DNA from: Bacteroidales bacterium
Lineage (GTDB): Bacteria > Bacteroidota > Bacteroidia > Bacteroidales > P3
DNA length: 64,000 nucleotides
Assembly (NCBI GenBank): GCA_017449525.1
Contig: JAFTFL010000005.1
Location: forward strand, 124,001-188,000
Direction: 5' to 3'
Shown here: one piece after another, positions 43,401-51,998 of the stretch
How the letters are laid out: each line of letters starts with the position of its first letter
Numbering within the stretch: position 1 is the stretch's first letter
The notes under the pieces: model-generated
Databases searched by the model: none
Told to the model about the DNA's origin: nothing
Seen by the model: the letters and a program-made list of their open reading frames with translations, nothing else
Program-made: the position numbers and the translations under genes

Positions 43401-46400
43401 TACGTCATGTTCAAAAACATAAAGACTGGGCACTACATCTACTATGACGCAAACGACTATACCAACAGCGACTACGGCACAGTTGTGATAGGAGGAACCA
43501 CCCCCACCGACACGCGCTACAAGTTTCGCCTATACAAATACAAGACTGACGACACTTGGGGCGACAACATGGTCAGCATTTTCCCTTACGAGAAACAATT
43601 CTCCGTTTACAAAAGCGATAGCTATTCCAATGACATTTACAGTGCCATTGGTCCAGACGACATTAGCCGTGTAATCACATTGTTCAAACCCAACGACCGC
43701 AAGTGGAAGTTCTACCCCTACGAGGTGGAAGACAGTTATAGGTTACAGGACAACTTTACAATCAACATTCCTGACGCAATAAAGACCAGCGCCACCGTTG
43801 CCACCGTGAAACAGCCAGGCACCTATGAATTTAACGCCCAGTCCTACCACTGGCTTAGCATAAAGGATGCCCCGAAGAACAACAAAGAACTTGAAATCTA
43901 CAACACTGGCAGCTACACGGACATCGTCTACGACTGGACCATTACGGGGCTTGACGCCTACACCTCCAGCCCTTTTTTATCCAGCTCTGGTGAATCCAAA
44001 AGCTATTTCAGCGCAGTTATTGAATCTTTGCCCACGGTGGCCACCGTGGGCAAAGTAAAGGTGGTGGCCAAGGTAACCTCTCCTGAAGCCAAGCAAACTC
44101 CCATAGAGATAGACCTCTACCTCAATCCCGAAGTAGTATGGCCCAATCCCAGCGACATTGTACCCATCTCTTCACTAAGCGCAATCACCTCTATGGACGG
44201 TATATATCGCCTTACTGTCGATAACCCGTCTGGTGTACCCGCAGTAAGCACATTCAGCGGCTATCTGGATGGCGACGGACACACCATTTCAGGTCTCTCT
44301 GCCCCTCTCTTCACCACACTGAATGGCTCGGCAGTGGTTCGCAATATCAACTTCGACGACGTGAACATCACCAGCCACAGTGGGCCCACGGGCGTTGTAG
44401 CGGGCACCGCCACCGACAATGCCCGCATCTACAACATTGGTGTACTTGCAGGCCAGGTGGGCAGTAGCGGCTATTGCGGCAGCATAGTCGGCTTGTTGGA
44501 TGGCCGTGCACGCGTCATCAACAGCTTCAGCTATGCCTCTATCACGGGCGGCACAGACGTTGGCGGCCTTGTGGGATACAATAACTTCAAGTCCACAAGA
44601 AGCGATCTACGTACCATGGTAATGAACTGCATGTACTATGGCGAGAAGGTTGTAGGCACACGAGTGTCGCCTATCTATGGCGGTCTGATGATAGAGAGCT
44701 ACAAAAATCTCAGCAACTACAACTACTTCACCCAGTCCACCAAGCTCGAAGGTACGGTGATCTACAACTGCGCCCTTGAGATAGAGGCACGATATATAAA
44801 CCGCTTCGAGTTTCACCGCCTACTACTCAACTCCAACCGTGAGTTGGCTGGATGGTACGCCACCGGCAAAGTAGATAAACAGCATACGGTTATGGCCAAG
44901 TGGGTACTGGAAACCGCCGACCGCACCATTACCAACCCCAAAACCTGCCCCGTACTGAAGCAGCCCGGAGCCTATCCCTCTATTATCAATATAGATGCTG
45001 AGCACGCCCCAGAGAATGCCCCCCGCAACACAGGAGGCAAACTGGGACAGCTCACGGTGAACATCCAAATGGGCTCAGGTGCGCTCTTCTCCGCTCCCAC
45101 TAATGCAGTCATCAATACGGCTACATCCCAACTCACGCTCAACATTACCGACATTGATACGACACACTACAACTACAACTATCGCAAAGTGCAGCTGCCT
45201 TACTACAACCAAGTGGGCACCAAAAACTATACCGAAAACAGGGTAGCGGCTGGCTGGAAGATTGTGAGCATTACCACCGACGGCTCGGTGGAGCACTACA
45301 ATGCGTTCATCAACCACGGCAATGATGCCACAGTAGACAACGATGGCAACATCACCGCCACGCCCCTCAACTATGCCGACCGCTATTGCATTGACAAGGA
45401 CCTCTACCAAGTGAGTGGACGTGTGTTCAATCAGGGAGGCTACTGGGATGTGCCAGAAGGGGTAACGGCTATTACCATTGAGCCCTATTGGGCTAAGTGT
45501 ACCTACCTCTCCGACCCTTATGAGGATGCCAGTTTCGACGGTTCCTTTGGAGGCCGAACCGATCTCACACCTGCCGGCATCCGCTACAGCAACGGCTATG
45601 ACTACACCATCAACGGCAATTTACAAAAGGTGTATACCAAACATACCGATGCCATTGCAGCACTTGCCTGTGAGACCAGCGCCACAGTCTATGACTACGC
45701 GGTTGTGCTCGTGGGCAACTACCGACAAATATCGGAAAACTTTGGCAACGAAAACCTGCCATTTACCCTGATGTCTGCCGACCTTGACTTCGATAACGAG
45801 CCTGATTACGCCCATATCTGCAAAAACGGCATCCGCAAAAACATCAACCCTATTCGCATCGACTTTATCAACTCTATCGGAATCGGTATGGCACAAAAGT
45901 CCAACAGTGGTAAACGCATGTCGGGTTGGGGCATTCTCTTCCCCAAGGGCTGGTTTGAAATTACCAACACCACGTTGGTTCGCTTCGTGGAGTTTGAGGC
46001 CGACGGCAACAACAGCAAGGCCGAATCGCCCGTCATCCTTCAAGGGGGCATATATGAGCAGTTTGTATCAATGAAACCCAGCGGAGGAGCCGCCACTAAG
46101 ACCTCCTACCTCATTGTGGGAGGCAACGCATGGTTCGCCATGTTCAACAACGGATCGCACGGTAACAACAACAGCAGTGCATACACCCAGCATACACCCG
46201 TCAATGTGCTGGGCGGCGACTATGAGCAATTCTACCTCACTGGCTACTTCAACACATCCGTTACCACGCAACCTAATGATAATGCAGAATGCTACATCAG
46301 CGGTGGACACTTTGGCGAGGTGGCCGGCACTGGCATGGAGGGCATAGGCGGCAACGTGGTTTGGAAAATCTACGGCGCCGACATCGCCAACTTCTACGGT

Positions 46401-47480
46401 GGCGGAATCAACGTAAACAAGCCCATCCTCGGCAACATTGTCGTAGACATCAACAAGAGCCATGTCGGAGTGTTCTGCGGAGGACCTAAGTGTGGCAACA
46501 TGCAATCGGGTAAGCAGGTGTTCACCACAGCCTCTGAGTGTACCTTCGGCACTTTCTTTGGTGCTGGCTATGGTGGTACGGCCTACAATGTACCCCGTCT
46601 TTATGATCATGATCCTGATGGCAACTTCAACTACCCCTACAATGGTTATATCCAGTTGCACTATAAGCGAGAGTACCGCTCTAAGTACAACGGCATGGCC
46701 AAAGGCGCATCGGGCGATGTGCAGGCGGCGCAGCAAGGGTCGATAGACTGCAACGGCATAGCAGTTGATTATGAATACGAACTCTTTGCCCCTCCCGCAT
46801 TTGACGGGGACAAGAATGTGTGCCGTTTCCGCATCCGCTATGCCTCGCTCTCGATGGCCGTAACCCACAACATTGTGTCGCGTCTCACGGACTGCACCAT
46901 CACAAACAACTTCTACGGCGGTGGCAACCTCGGGCTGGTGGACGGTAACATCTCATCCACCCTCAAGTCATGCACAGTACTCGGCAATGTGTACGGTGCT
47001 GGCTTCTCGGCTCAGGCTCCCTCCTGCCCTGTGATGCCCGAATACCCCACTGGCCAGTACGATCCCCTGCCCTACTACAACCAGGAGACTGGCGCCTACA
47101 CCAAAGGCGTAAAGACCATTAACGGCACCCCCTCAAACGGTATTCTCTACACCTGGCGACACACTGATACCCCCATCACCGATGGCAGTACCGTATTTGA
47201 CGAAGCCAACCACTACATCCTTACCAATGAAGACATGGATAACCTTGGCAGCATTACTGGCACCGCCACCCTCACCATTACTGGCAACAGCCATATCGGA
47301 CCCGAGAGCGGAGCAGCAGACGCCAAGCACGGAAATGTATATGGAGGCGGGGAAGAAAGTGCCGTAGGCGGTGATACAAGAGTCTCCATCCTGGGTACTA
47401 CTCACGTGAAAGGCAACGTCTACGGTGGCGGCAATCTTGGCAACGTACGTGGCAGTACCCACGTAAGCATCGGCCAGTAA
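40422..47480 (+). CDS. Giant secreted repeat protein with chitobiase-like and GLUG-type modules
   Basis: This 2352-residue exported protein has a signal peptide ending near IQAQT (residue 32). The N-terminal part (about 33-730) alternates beta-trefoil/ricin-like segments (YYRIVHNNTGLYLTF, YYLYNPSTGKYMYCH, YYHIRNGETGDYLYF) with chitobiase C-terminal-like repeats (VSIHYTTNGDAPTATSPTYS, ATIYYTTDGTDPSSSSTR). Around 1260-1400 is a GLUG-like segment (LDGDGHTISGLSAPLF, GGTDVGGLVGYN). The last 450 residues are rich in (F/V)YGGG motifs (ANFYGGGINV, NNFYGGGNLG, GNVYGGGNLG). No T9SS sorting domain is seen; the protein stops inside a VYGGG repeat. It is probably a surface or matrix adhesin, but function is unknown. 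Confidence 0.85.
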   Translation: MKNINNTLRANNRSLKLILCLSAILTIGNIQAQTDYSGTWYISNGNNSGYYLVPSIGGYYSEDDSKPYITTYKTNKDYNSIWRLVKVTVGSENYYRIVHNNTGLYLTFNDIADASNPDRLRLHLEHFNTPSDATLFIIAQNSSNDGIGFRPKDYDGGTNKRFWFDVSSSNKDNYWNNNSEGCLGLWESLTDVNKAAKFYLYSATPTCAAPIITHEAGSFSISYPFSGDGVSIHYTTNGDAPTATSPTYSSAIPEAGVTMVRAIAVKSGYDNSQEARLYNPNQSFLIKTTETTNQSYYIVPPLDETSTTDLYATTSNVPDEKMEWMFKPAVLSGGVQYYYLYNPSTGKYMYCHVERNSGNAILMKPLNEAGTTPARYRFRLWEEEDYTLIISKQYVQYVPSSSSNNMLFKSKGDNSTDYLGLYADNANGRSRWKIIAKPTDPRTLSTITFASDNTNTTYWKIQNVNDKNYYVCPPTATATNQRATAATSGANMEWLLEKATDPDTWVTYYHIRNGETGDYLYFRGNPNEKNVFFTASSATPSADDGFKFIVVRTANQDATNSYNIIPKQLKNSPNQSNISLNRDGSALQTKNSRDNKNSQWNFVQVTNKVSPPVFTQSTYNGEVNLSCITAGATIYYTTDGTDPSSSSTRQAYTTAITPTSSALNTFKACAVKDGITSTVVTKTVDLSTRTKGYYVLHKNGTGYLKVAGGSVNLSNDGNFQSGNLFDKGNCIWVLTEEGYLQNEYYFLNVANNRTLYLSVEPTTRWMTEDVSGTQKKILYINDGIRNLYLGYDSGVKLSAAAANAYRTCTVNIQEVSWSGPNSDALTLLSPQLITYLHYYFTQRIQYSFVNDGGSTVSHNSHDRRVYTTLEYVSSSTADKGTTWDIDNNIIYNKQTVGNISVTATCNMLPADPIARSTHATAVAKAITFTLQPPAITPDNVHYLLFNFSNANYRFPFDNNIPEGQPVNPYCSKARLTWPENTEISWTIECDEQGYVMFKNIKTGHYIYYDANDYTNSDYGTVVIGGTTPTDTRYKFRLYKYKTDDTWGDNMVSIFPYEKQFSVYKSDSYSNDIYSAIGPDDISRVITLFKPNDRKWKFYPYEVEDSYRLQDNFTINIPDAIKTSATVATVKQPGTYEFNAQSYHWLSIKDAPKNNKELEIYNTGSYTDIVYDWTITGLDAYTSSPFLSSSGESKSYFSAVIESLPTVATVGKVKVVAKVTSPEAKQTPIEIDLYLNPEVVWPNPSDIVPISSLSAITSMDGIYRLTVDNPSGVPAVSTFSGYLDGDGHTISGLSAPLFTTLNGSAVVRNINFDDVNITSHSGPTGVVAGTATDNARIYNIGVLAGQVGSSGYCGSIVGLLDGRARVINSFSYASITGGTDVGGLVGYNNFKSTRSDLRTMVMNCMYYGEKVVGTRVSPIYGGLMIESYKNLSNYNYFTQSTKLEGTVIYNCALEIEARYINRFEFHRLLLNSNRELAGWYATGKVDKQHTVMAKWVLETADRTITNPKTCPVLKQPGAYPSIINIDAEHAPENAPRNTGGKLGQLTVNIQMGSGALFSAPTNAVINTATSQLTLNITDIDTTHYNYNYRKVQLPYYNQVGTKNYTENRVAAGWKIVSITTDGSVEHYNAFINHGNDATVDNDGNITATPLNYADRYCIDKDLYQVSGRVFNQGGYWDVPEGVTAITIEPYWAKCTYLSDPYEDASFDGSFGGRTDLTPAGIRYSNGYDYTINGNLQKVYTKHTDAIAALACETSATVYDYAVVLVGNYRQISENFGNENLPFTLMSADLDFDNEPDYAHICKNGIRKNINPIRIDFINSIGIGMAQKSNSGKRMSGWGILFPKGWFEITNTTLVRFVEFEADGNNSKAESPVILQGGIYEQFVSMKPSGGAATKTSYLIVGGNAWFAMFNNGSHGNNNSSAYTQHTPVNVLGGDYEQFYLTGYFNTSVTTQPNDNAECYISGGHFGEVAGTGMEGIGGNVVWKIYGADIANFYGGGINVNKPILGNIVVDINKSHVGVFCGGPKCGNMQSGKQVFTTASECTFGTFFGAGYGGTAYNVPRLYDHDPDGNFNYPYNGYIQLHYKREYRSKYNGMAKGASGDVQAAQQGSIDCNGIAVDYEYELFAPPAFDGDKNVCRFRIRYASLSMAVTHNIVSRLTDCTITNNFYGGGNLGLVDGNISSTLKSCTVLGNVYGAGFSAQAPSCPVMPEYPTGQYDPLPYYNQETGAYTKGVKTINGTPSNGILYTWRHTDTPITDGSTVFDEANHYILTNEDMDNLGSITGTATLTITGNSHIGPESGAADAKHGNVYGGGEESAVGGDTRVSILGTTHVKGNVYGGGNLGNVRGSTHVSIGQ

Positions 47481-47634
47481 AGAAGTATCTGGTGGCAGGC
47501 GACTACAGCACCTACCGCAACTGTTCTACGCAACAAAAGCCTTTGTGCGCCACAAGGCGATGAACATCGTAGTCCTCAAGGACGCACTGACACAAAATAT
47601 CAAAGACAAACTCGGCAGCAAATAAAGCCGTTTG

Positions 47635-47664
47635 GCCCTGGCTTCCAGAAACGGCAGCCAGGGC
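47635..47664 (+). terminator. Hairpin terminator downstream of the giant gene
   Basis: GCCCTGGCT pairs with AGCCAGGGC around a 12-nt loop, followed by TCTACTTTTCTG. Confidence 0.65.
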
Positions 47665-47720
47665 TCTACTTTTCTGTTCCTCCATTGCGCAAGCTGTTCC
47701 GTGCCGCACCTCACTTCGGT

Positions 47721-47888
47721 GTGTACAGTTTTCAATTGTCCAGTCTACACAGTTAACAAGCGGACTAAAGCCGGTTTGGAATATGTATACACAACTTGGA
47801 ATCGTCATATCTACATAGTTGACAATCAAACAAAACATATCAAGAAAGGGTGTAAACAGCTCCGAGTCGGCATATCTACACAGTAATA
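47721..47888. repeat. Loose 22-24 bp phased array (CTACACAGTT type)
   Basis: Variants of (C/T)TACA(C/T)AGTT occur at 47721, 47745, 47787 (ATACACAACTT), 47811 and 47876. Spacings are 24, 42, 24 and 65, close to multiples of 22 but with small indels. It is the least regular of the arrays and lies 40 bp before the A2 promoter. Confidence 0.5.
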
Positions 47889-47926
47889 TATTCCTGACCA
47901 TAGCACATCTTTTTCAGAATTATTCG

Positions 47927-47934
47927 TAACTTTG
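47927..47934 (+). promoter_or_regulatory. Promoter -7 element for the A2/B2 pair (TAACTTTG)
   Basis: TAACTTTG lies about 220 bp upstream of ATG 48153, a leader length like that of A1. Confidence 0.5.
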
Positions 47935-48152
47935 CATCGCGAATGCAGATAGTACAACCCCACGACACACAAAACCACACACGTACCAATACATAGCCAA
48001 TGATCTACTCCCTACCTCCTGCCACCCACCGCTGAACGCCCCACTTTCCCCACACTACCCACCTCCTACTCTTCCTTTTCGGCAGGCTATTCGGTTCCAA
48101 ACGTACCCCACCCGAAACCACATTGCCACAACATATATAATATTATACACAC

Positions 48153-49538
48153 ATGAAAAGGAATCACAGAATTATTTGGCTACTGCTTGTCCTACTTGCT
48201 CCCACCGCGCAAGCGCAGTTGTCCACGCTCACCGAACTGAATGAACCTATTGAGCACGTCATCGTACGGGCGTACACCGAGGACATTTCCATCGCCTATG
48301 TCAACATGAGTAGGCACGGCTACTTCGTGGTGCAACTTCCCGACGAATCGTTTATCACCGAGTTGCCCACAAACGTAATCGTGCACGACATGCAGATATG
48401 CGAGCCTTACCTGTACTTCTGCGGAGAAATACAAGACACCAATCAAGGATTCGTGGGCTTTGTGGACATTCAACAACTCTACGACGGCATTCCCCCTTGG
48501 AACATGTACACCAGTTTCAATGATGTGCAGGTCTCTTCCCTAAAACGGTTCATCGTCAACGAGCAGACCGCCACCGAAATTGACCTCGTGGCTATCGGTT
48601 CTACCCGAAATGGCGAACCATTCATAACCGAGATTCGCGGGCCTTTGGGTGTTGACACCAATTGGGCAACCACCACGCTGGTACTGAACCAACAGAATTC
48701 CACCGCCATTATTTCCGAACTGAGCGACATTGTCGTTACTGATAACCACATCGTCATTGGAGCCATATACGATTCTGACGACCTGGGGATAATTCCTCTT
48801 AATCGTACTGTTCTTGGGCATAATCTGCTGGATATTGTTACCTTCCAGTCGCCGTGGCAACCCTTCTACGTCAGTTATCCTCATGAACATTTCGAAATGT
48901 GCGCCCTTAACAAGGATACGATTGCCATCCTATCCTTTGCCAATACAGGTAACCTTCCCATTTCAAGCTACGACGGTTTCCTCCTGCAAGTGCTCGATGT
49001 TCACCAACTGCGCGACTCCATTACTACTTTTCCATACCCCATCATGGGCATGTGCGACATTCAAAACTACTTCATTATTTCACCCAATAACATCGGTGAC
49101 TGCCGTATCGAATCATTGAATTACGTGCCATCATACGACAGGCTCATTGCCGTAACCACTGGCAATGCTCCCACCCCCAATAGCCACGAAGGTTCCATCA
49201 GCGTCATTAATCGAGCCACGGCCTCCTTTGACTTCTATTACAATTCCTACATGATGATGACCTCCGTCCACACCTTAACGACAAGCAACATCTTTCATGT
49301 GGCTGGATTCGAAAAGGGAGCGACCAAACTGTGGCGCCTCACAGTAGATCTGGACAACTCCTTGGACTGTCTCTATTCCTATCCAAACCTTCCTTTAGAC
49401 ACCTCGTTCAACTTCACTCCTAAACTACATCAAAACGAGGCAAACCTGAAGCACAAAAAACAATTCAAATTTATTCCTGTGGAGCAACTCATCTACCAAA
49501 CGAGCCCTTCCACGATAGAGTGCAAAATGAATCAATAA
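48153..49538 (+). CDS. Secreted protein A2, paralogue of A1 (1799-3235)
   Basis: This 461-residue exported protein has a signal peptide (MKRNHRIIWLLLVLLAPTAQAQ). Its motifs follow those of A1 in the same order: VHDMQICEPYLYFCGE, ELSDIVVTDNHIVIGA and YDRLIAVTTGNAPTP, compatible with a diverged beta-propeller. No T9SS domain is present. The last 30 residues are Lys-rich. It lies 22 bp before B2, so the A-B order of the first pair is preserved. Similarity to A1 is by eye and clearly low; the role is unknown. Confidence 0.75.
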   Translation: MKRNHRIIWLLLVLLAPTAQAQLSTLTELNEPIEHVIVRAYTEDISIAYVNMSRHGYFVVQLPDESFITELPTNVIVHDMQICEPYLYFCGEIQDTNQGFVGFVDIQQLYDGIPPWNMYTSFNDVQVSSLKRFIVNEQTATEIDLVAIGSTRNGEPFITEIRGPLGVDTNWATTTLVLNQQNSTAIISELSDIVVTDNHIVIGAIYDSDDLGIIPLNRTVLGHNLLDIVTFQSPWQPFYVSYPHEHFEMCALNKDTIAILSFANTGNLPISSYDGFLLQVLDVHQLRDSITTFPYPIMGMCDIQNYFIISPNNIGDCRIESLNYVPSYDRLIAVTTGNAPTPNSHEGSISVINRATASFDFYYNSYMMMTSVHTLTTSNIFHVAGFEKGATKLWRLTVDLDNSLDCLYSYPNLPLDTSFNFTPKLHQNEANLKHKKQFKFIPVEQLIYQTSPSTIECKMNQ

Positions 49539-49560
49539 TCCCACAACCCATCATCACACC

Positions 49561-51093
49561 ATGAAACGCACATCATTTCTCGCAATCATTGTCCTACTGT
49601 GCATATTGACCTGCAACTATTCGGCTGCTGCGCAACGAAGGGACACCCTTAAATACAGTAGTCGTAAGCCGACCAACTACTACTTCGGTACTCAATGGTT
49701 AGACAATACGGCGTTGGCGAGACTTCCCCACCCTGTTGTCGGCGATCTTGAGGGTTATTACAGTAGCGTGAACTATCCCTATCCTTTTCCTGCCACGCAA
49801 CAAACTAATTCGCACTTAGAAATAGCCAAGCGTTTCATCACTGAACCCAATGACACCATCCGCATCGTTGGTGTAGCGTTTTCGTATTTCGTGAATTACT
49901 ATAAAAAAGAAGCAGACAACAAAGACTGGCTGGCCGAGGAGGGCATCACGTGGACAAAAAACGACTACATTCCAGAGCATATCTCCATCCTCGAAGCGGG
50001 TAGCATGACGCCTCTGACAGATCAATCCTATGGCATATTCGACCAGTGGGACACCGCACAAATTTACCAACACATGTTCATGACGTCACCTGTGAGTGTG
50101 TTTGATTGGTGCGACGCTGATCACATTCCTCGATACATTTACATGCGGGAAGTGATGTTTGATCATCCTGTAGTTGTTCACGATTCTTTCTATGTATGTC
50201 TTACCAATCTCAACAACGAAGCTATCTGCATTGAAGGCGGTACTTCAGCATGGCCTCATGTTACAAAGCCTCAAATACAGTTTCAAACGACAGCCTTTTT
50301 CCCTGAAGGTTACAATCAGGGCGTCGACATCAGACAATATACGTTGTCAAGTCGTACTCCATATCCTGTGGACCACACCTGCCGTGCTTCCCCTGATCCA
50401 CCTATCCAAAGCACAGCATATCTGAAATGGGATCACCACGACCTGCTTTGTGGAAATATGTATCTCTGGACGTTTCCCATCATTGACACCACCTTCAATC
50501 GGCCACCCGACACCACGACTTACGACACTACGCACTTCGACCCACTGTGTCCCTATCGCATGAATGGCATCGAACTGACCAACCTCGGCTACCGCAGCAT
50601 CATGGTACAATACACGCCCGACCCATCGCACTTCACCGCCTACCAGTTGAGCTACTGCCCCGCAGACTCGCTGCCCGACAGCGGCATCATCATCGACAAC
50701 CCCTCCACCCACCAAGTGTTGAGCGACCTCGACACCACCACCTACCAAATGCTCTACATGCGAGGCCTCTGTCCCTCGGGCGCATGGAGTGCGTGGAGCA
50801 GCGGCATCCGATTCCGCCCCACCCGAGGACTGCCCCCAACTGCAGCAGACAAGGCCGATCCGCACTCAATCAGCATTCTTCCCAACCCAGCCTCCGACCG
50901 CGTCCTTGTCGTAACCCACTCGCCCATCACTTCGCTGCAGGTCTTCAACATCGAAGGTCGACAAGTCGAAGCACGCACACCACACACACCCTCCACAAGC
51001 CTCAACACATCAGCTTACCCTGTCGGCGTGTACTTCCTGCGCATCACCACCTCCGAAGGAACCGCCATCCGCAAACTCACCGTGGCGCGGTAA
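49561..51093 (+). CDS. Secreted protein B2 with Fn3-like domain and T9SS sorting domain, paralogue of B1
   Basis: This 510-residue protein has a signal peptide (MKRTSFLAIIVLLCILTCNY...AAAQ). The N-terminal domain shares PTNYYF, RIVGVAF and REVMFDHP segments with B1. FPIIDTTFNR leads into an Fn3-like region with FTAYQLSYCPAD and WSAWSSGIRFRP. The T9SS signal covers about the last 75 residues: SILPNPASDRVLV, TSLQVFNIEGRQV, GVYFLRI and a basic KLTVAR end. The protein should be secreted and perhaps lipopolysaccharide-anchored. B1 and B2 thus keep the same architecture, with diverged N-terminal halves. It is followed by a 60-nt inverted repeat. Confidence 0.87.
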   Translation: MKRTSFLAIIVLLCILTCNYSAAAQRRDTLKYSSRKPTNYYFGTQWLDNTALARLPHPVVGDLEGYYSSVNYPYPFPATQQTNSHLEIAKRFITEPNDTIRIVGVAFSYFVNYYKKEADNKDWLAEEGITWTKNDYIPEHISILEAGSMTPLTDQSYGIFDQWDTAQIYQHMFMTSPVSVFDWCDADHIPRYIYMREVMFDHPVVVHDSFYVCLTNLNNEAICIEGGTSAWPHVTKPQIQFQTTAFFPEGYNQGVDIRQYTLSSRTPYPVDHTCRASPDPPIQSTAYLKWDHHDLLCGNMYLWTFPIIDTTFNRPPDTTTYDTTHFDPLCPYRMNGIELTNLGYRSIMVQYTPDPSHFTAYQLSYCPADSLPDSGIIIDNPSTHQVLSDLDTTTYQMLYMRGLCPSGAWSAWSSGIRFRPTRGLPPTAADKADPHSISILPNPASDRVLVVTHSPITSLQVFNIEGRQVEARTPHTPSTSLNTSAYPVGVYFLRITTSEGTAIRKLTVAR

Positions 51094-51104
51094 GGCATCC
51101 GAGA

Positions 51105-51164
51105 AATGACACGCACACCCGAAGATGGACATGCGCATGTCCATCTTCGGGTGTGTGTGTCATT
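51105..51164. terminator. Sixty-nucleotide near-perfect inverted repeat (30-bp stem)
   Basis: The arms meet with no loop between 51134 and 51135 (centre ATGCGCAT). Outward to 51105/51164 every position pairs except one G-T wobble (51113/51156), giving a 30-bp stem. The inner part contains GAAGATGGACATG and its complement. It may terminate B2, though no T-run follows; such long hairpins also mark mobile-element ends or processing sites. Confidence 0.75.
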
Positions 51165-51498
51165 GGGGGTGGCTGGCGGTCGTCCACATGTACTTTACTG
51201 AATTTGGTTATCAGACTTTGGTCCTACGGCTGAGGCAAGTTGACGGGTTGATACGTCAGCAGGTTGTGTTGGGAAGTTTGTTGTTCGAGGGCAGGGTATC
51301 GCTGCACGACGTTTAAGCCGCGCTCTTGTAGGATGCTCCGAAACACGTCCCTTACTACGCAGTATTCCTTGCTGAGGCGGCCGAGGTACATGTGCCACAG
51401 CATACCGCTCCGATTCCCAAGGAGCTTTGCCTGTACCTCCATTACGAACTGTACTGAAAATGCTCTATTGCTAAACAGTAAAACAGTACGTCATCGTC
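51165..51498. other. Region with one short unassigned minus-strand frame
   Basis: A 72-codon minus-strand frame (51224-51442) contains MYLGRLSKEYCVVRDVFRSI and might be a fragment linked to the transposase relic next to it, but I do not recognise it. No other feature is seen. Confidence 0.25.
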
Positions 51499-51852
51499 TC
51501 ATATAAAAGGTCTGTCTTGTTCACCAGCCAGTGCATAGAGTTGCTTTACTACATATACTTTTTGCTTTGTGCAGCCTTTCGACTGTCTGGAGCCAGCGTT
51601 TTGCACTTCTATGTTGAACGTCTTCTCGGCCACCCCTACCATTGTCTCGTAAAAGGCGGCACGCATCTGCTCATCGTAGAGTTGCTGCTTCAAATGGTGG
51701 ACTTCCTCGCACAGTGCCTTAGGATTTTCCACTTGAGAGTGTCTATGAGTTTGTTCTTCATCAGTAGCACACCTTTGTCTTTGGGGGCTGCAAAAGTTCG
51801 CATTCGCGCCTACAGCAGCGACCCCTCGAACGAACCCCATCGGGCGTACCAA
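51499..51852 (-). pseudogene. Probable IS3-type OrfA transposase relic
   Basis: The 117-codon frame ends with ENPKALCEEVHHLKQQL, then YDEQMRAAFYETMVGVAEKTFNIEV (51-75 region) and a KGCTKQK-like basic tail. The pattern (leucine-zipper helix, 'AxYETMVxVAEExFxIxxRKKxGxKQ') is what I recall for OrfA of Bacteroidota IS3 elements. The N-terminal part before ENPKAL does not look like the expected HTH, and no OrfB with DDE motifs follows, so it is a remnant. Assignment is from memory and tentative. Confidence 0.45.
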
Positions 51853-51998
51853 CTATCTCCCAGCCTGTTGCAGCACACAATTCCCACTTGGAGGCACGAA
51901 TCTGCGCTTCTCACGACACCTCTACCTGCAAAAAGCACGCCACCACACGCTCGAGGCGATGTGGCGACGTGCTTTCATGGTCGTGCAGGAGTGCGTCC

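Larger units (their letters stand above)
47481..48152. other. Intergenic region after the giant gene
   Basis: The DNA after the stop, read in another frame (47482-47625), gives FYATKAFVRHKAMNIVVLK-type sequence ending at a TAA just before a terminator, and may be the tail of a lost gene. After the terminator come the loose 22-24 bp array and the promoter of A2. The last 200 bp is an AT/C-rich leader. Confidence 0.45.

Noticed and set aside
45075..46868. Minus-strand frames opposite the giant gene
   Set aside because: Val/Gly-rich shadows of the repeat-coding sequence.
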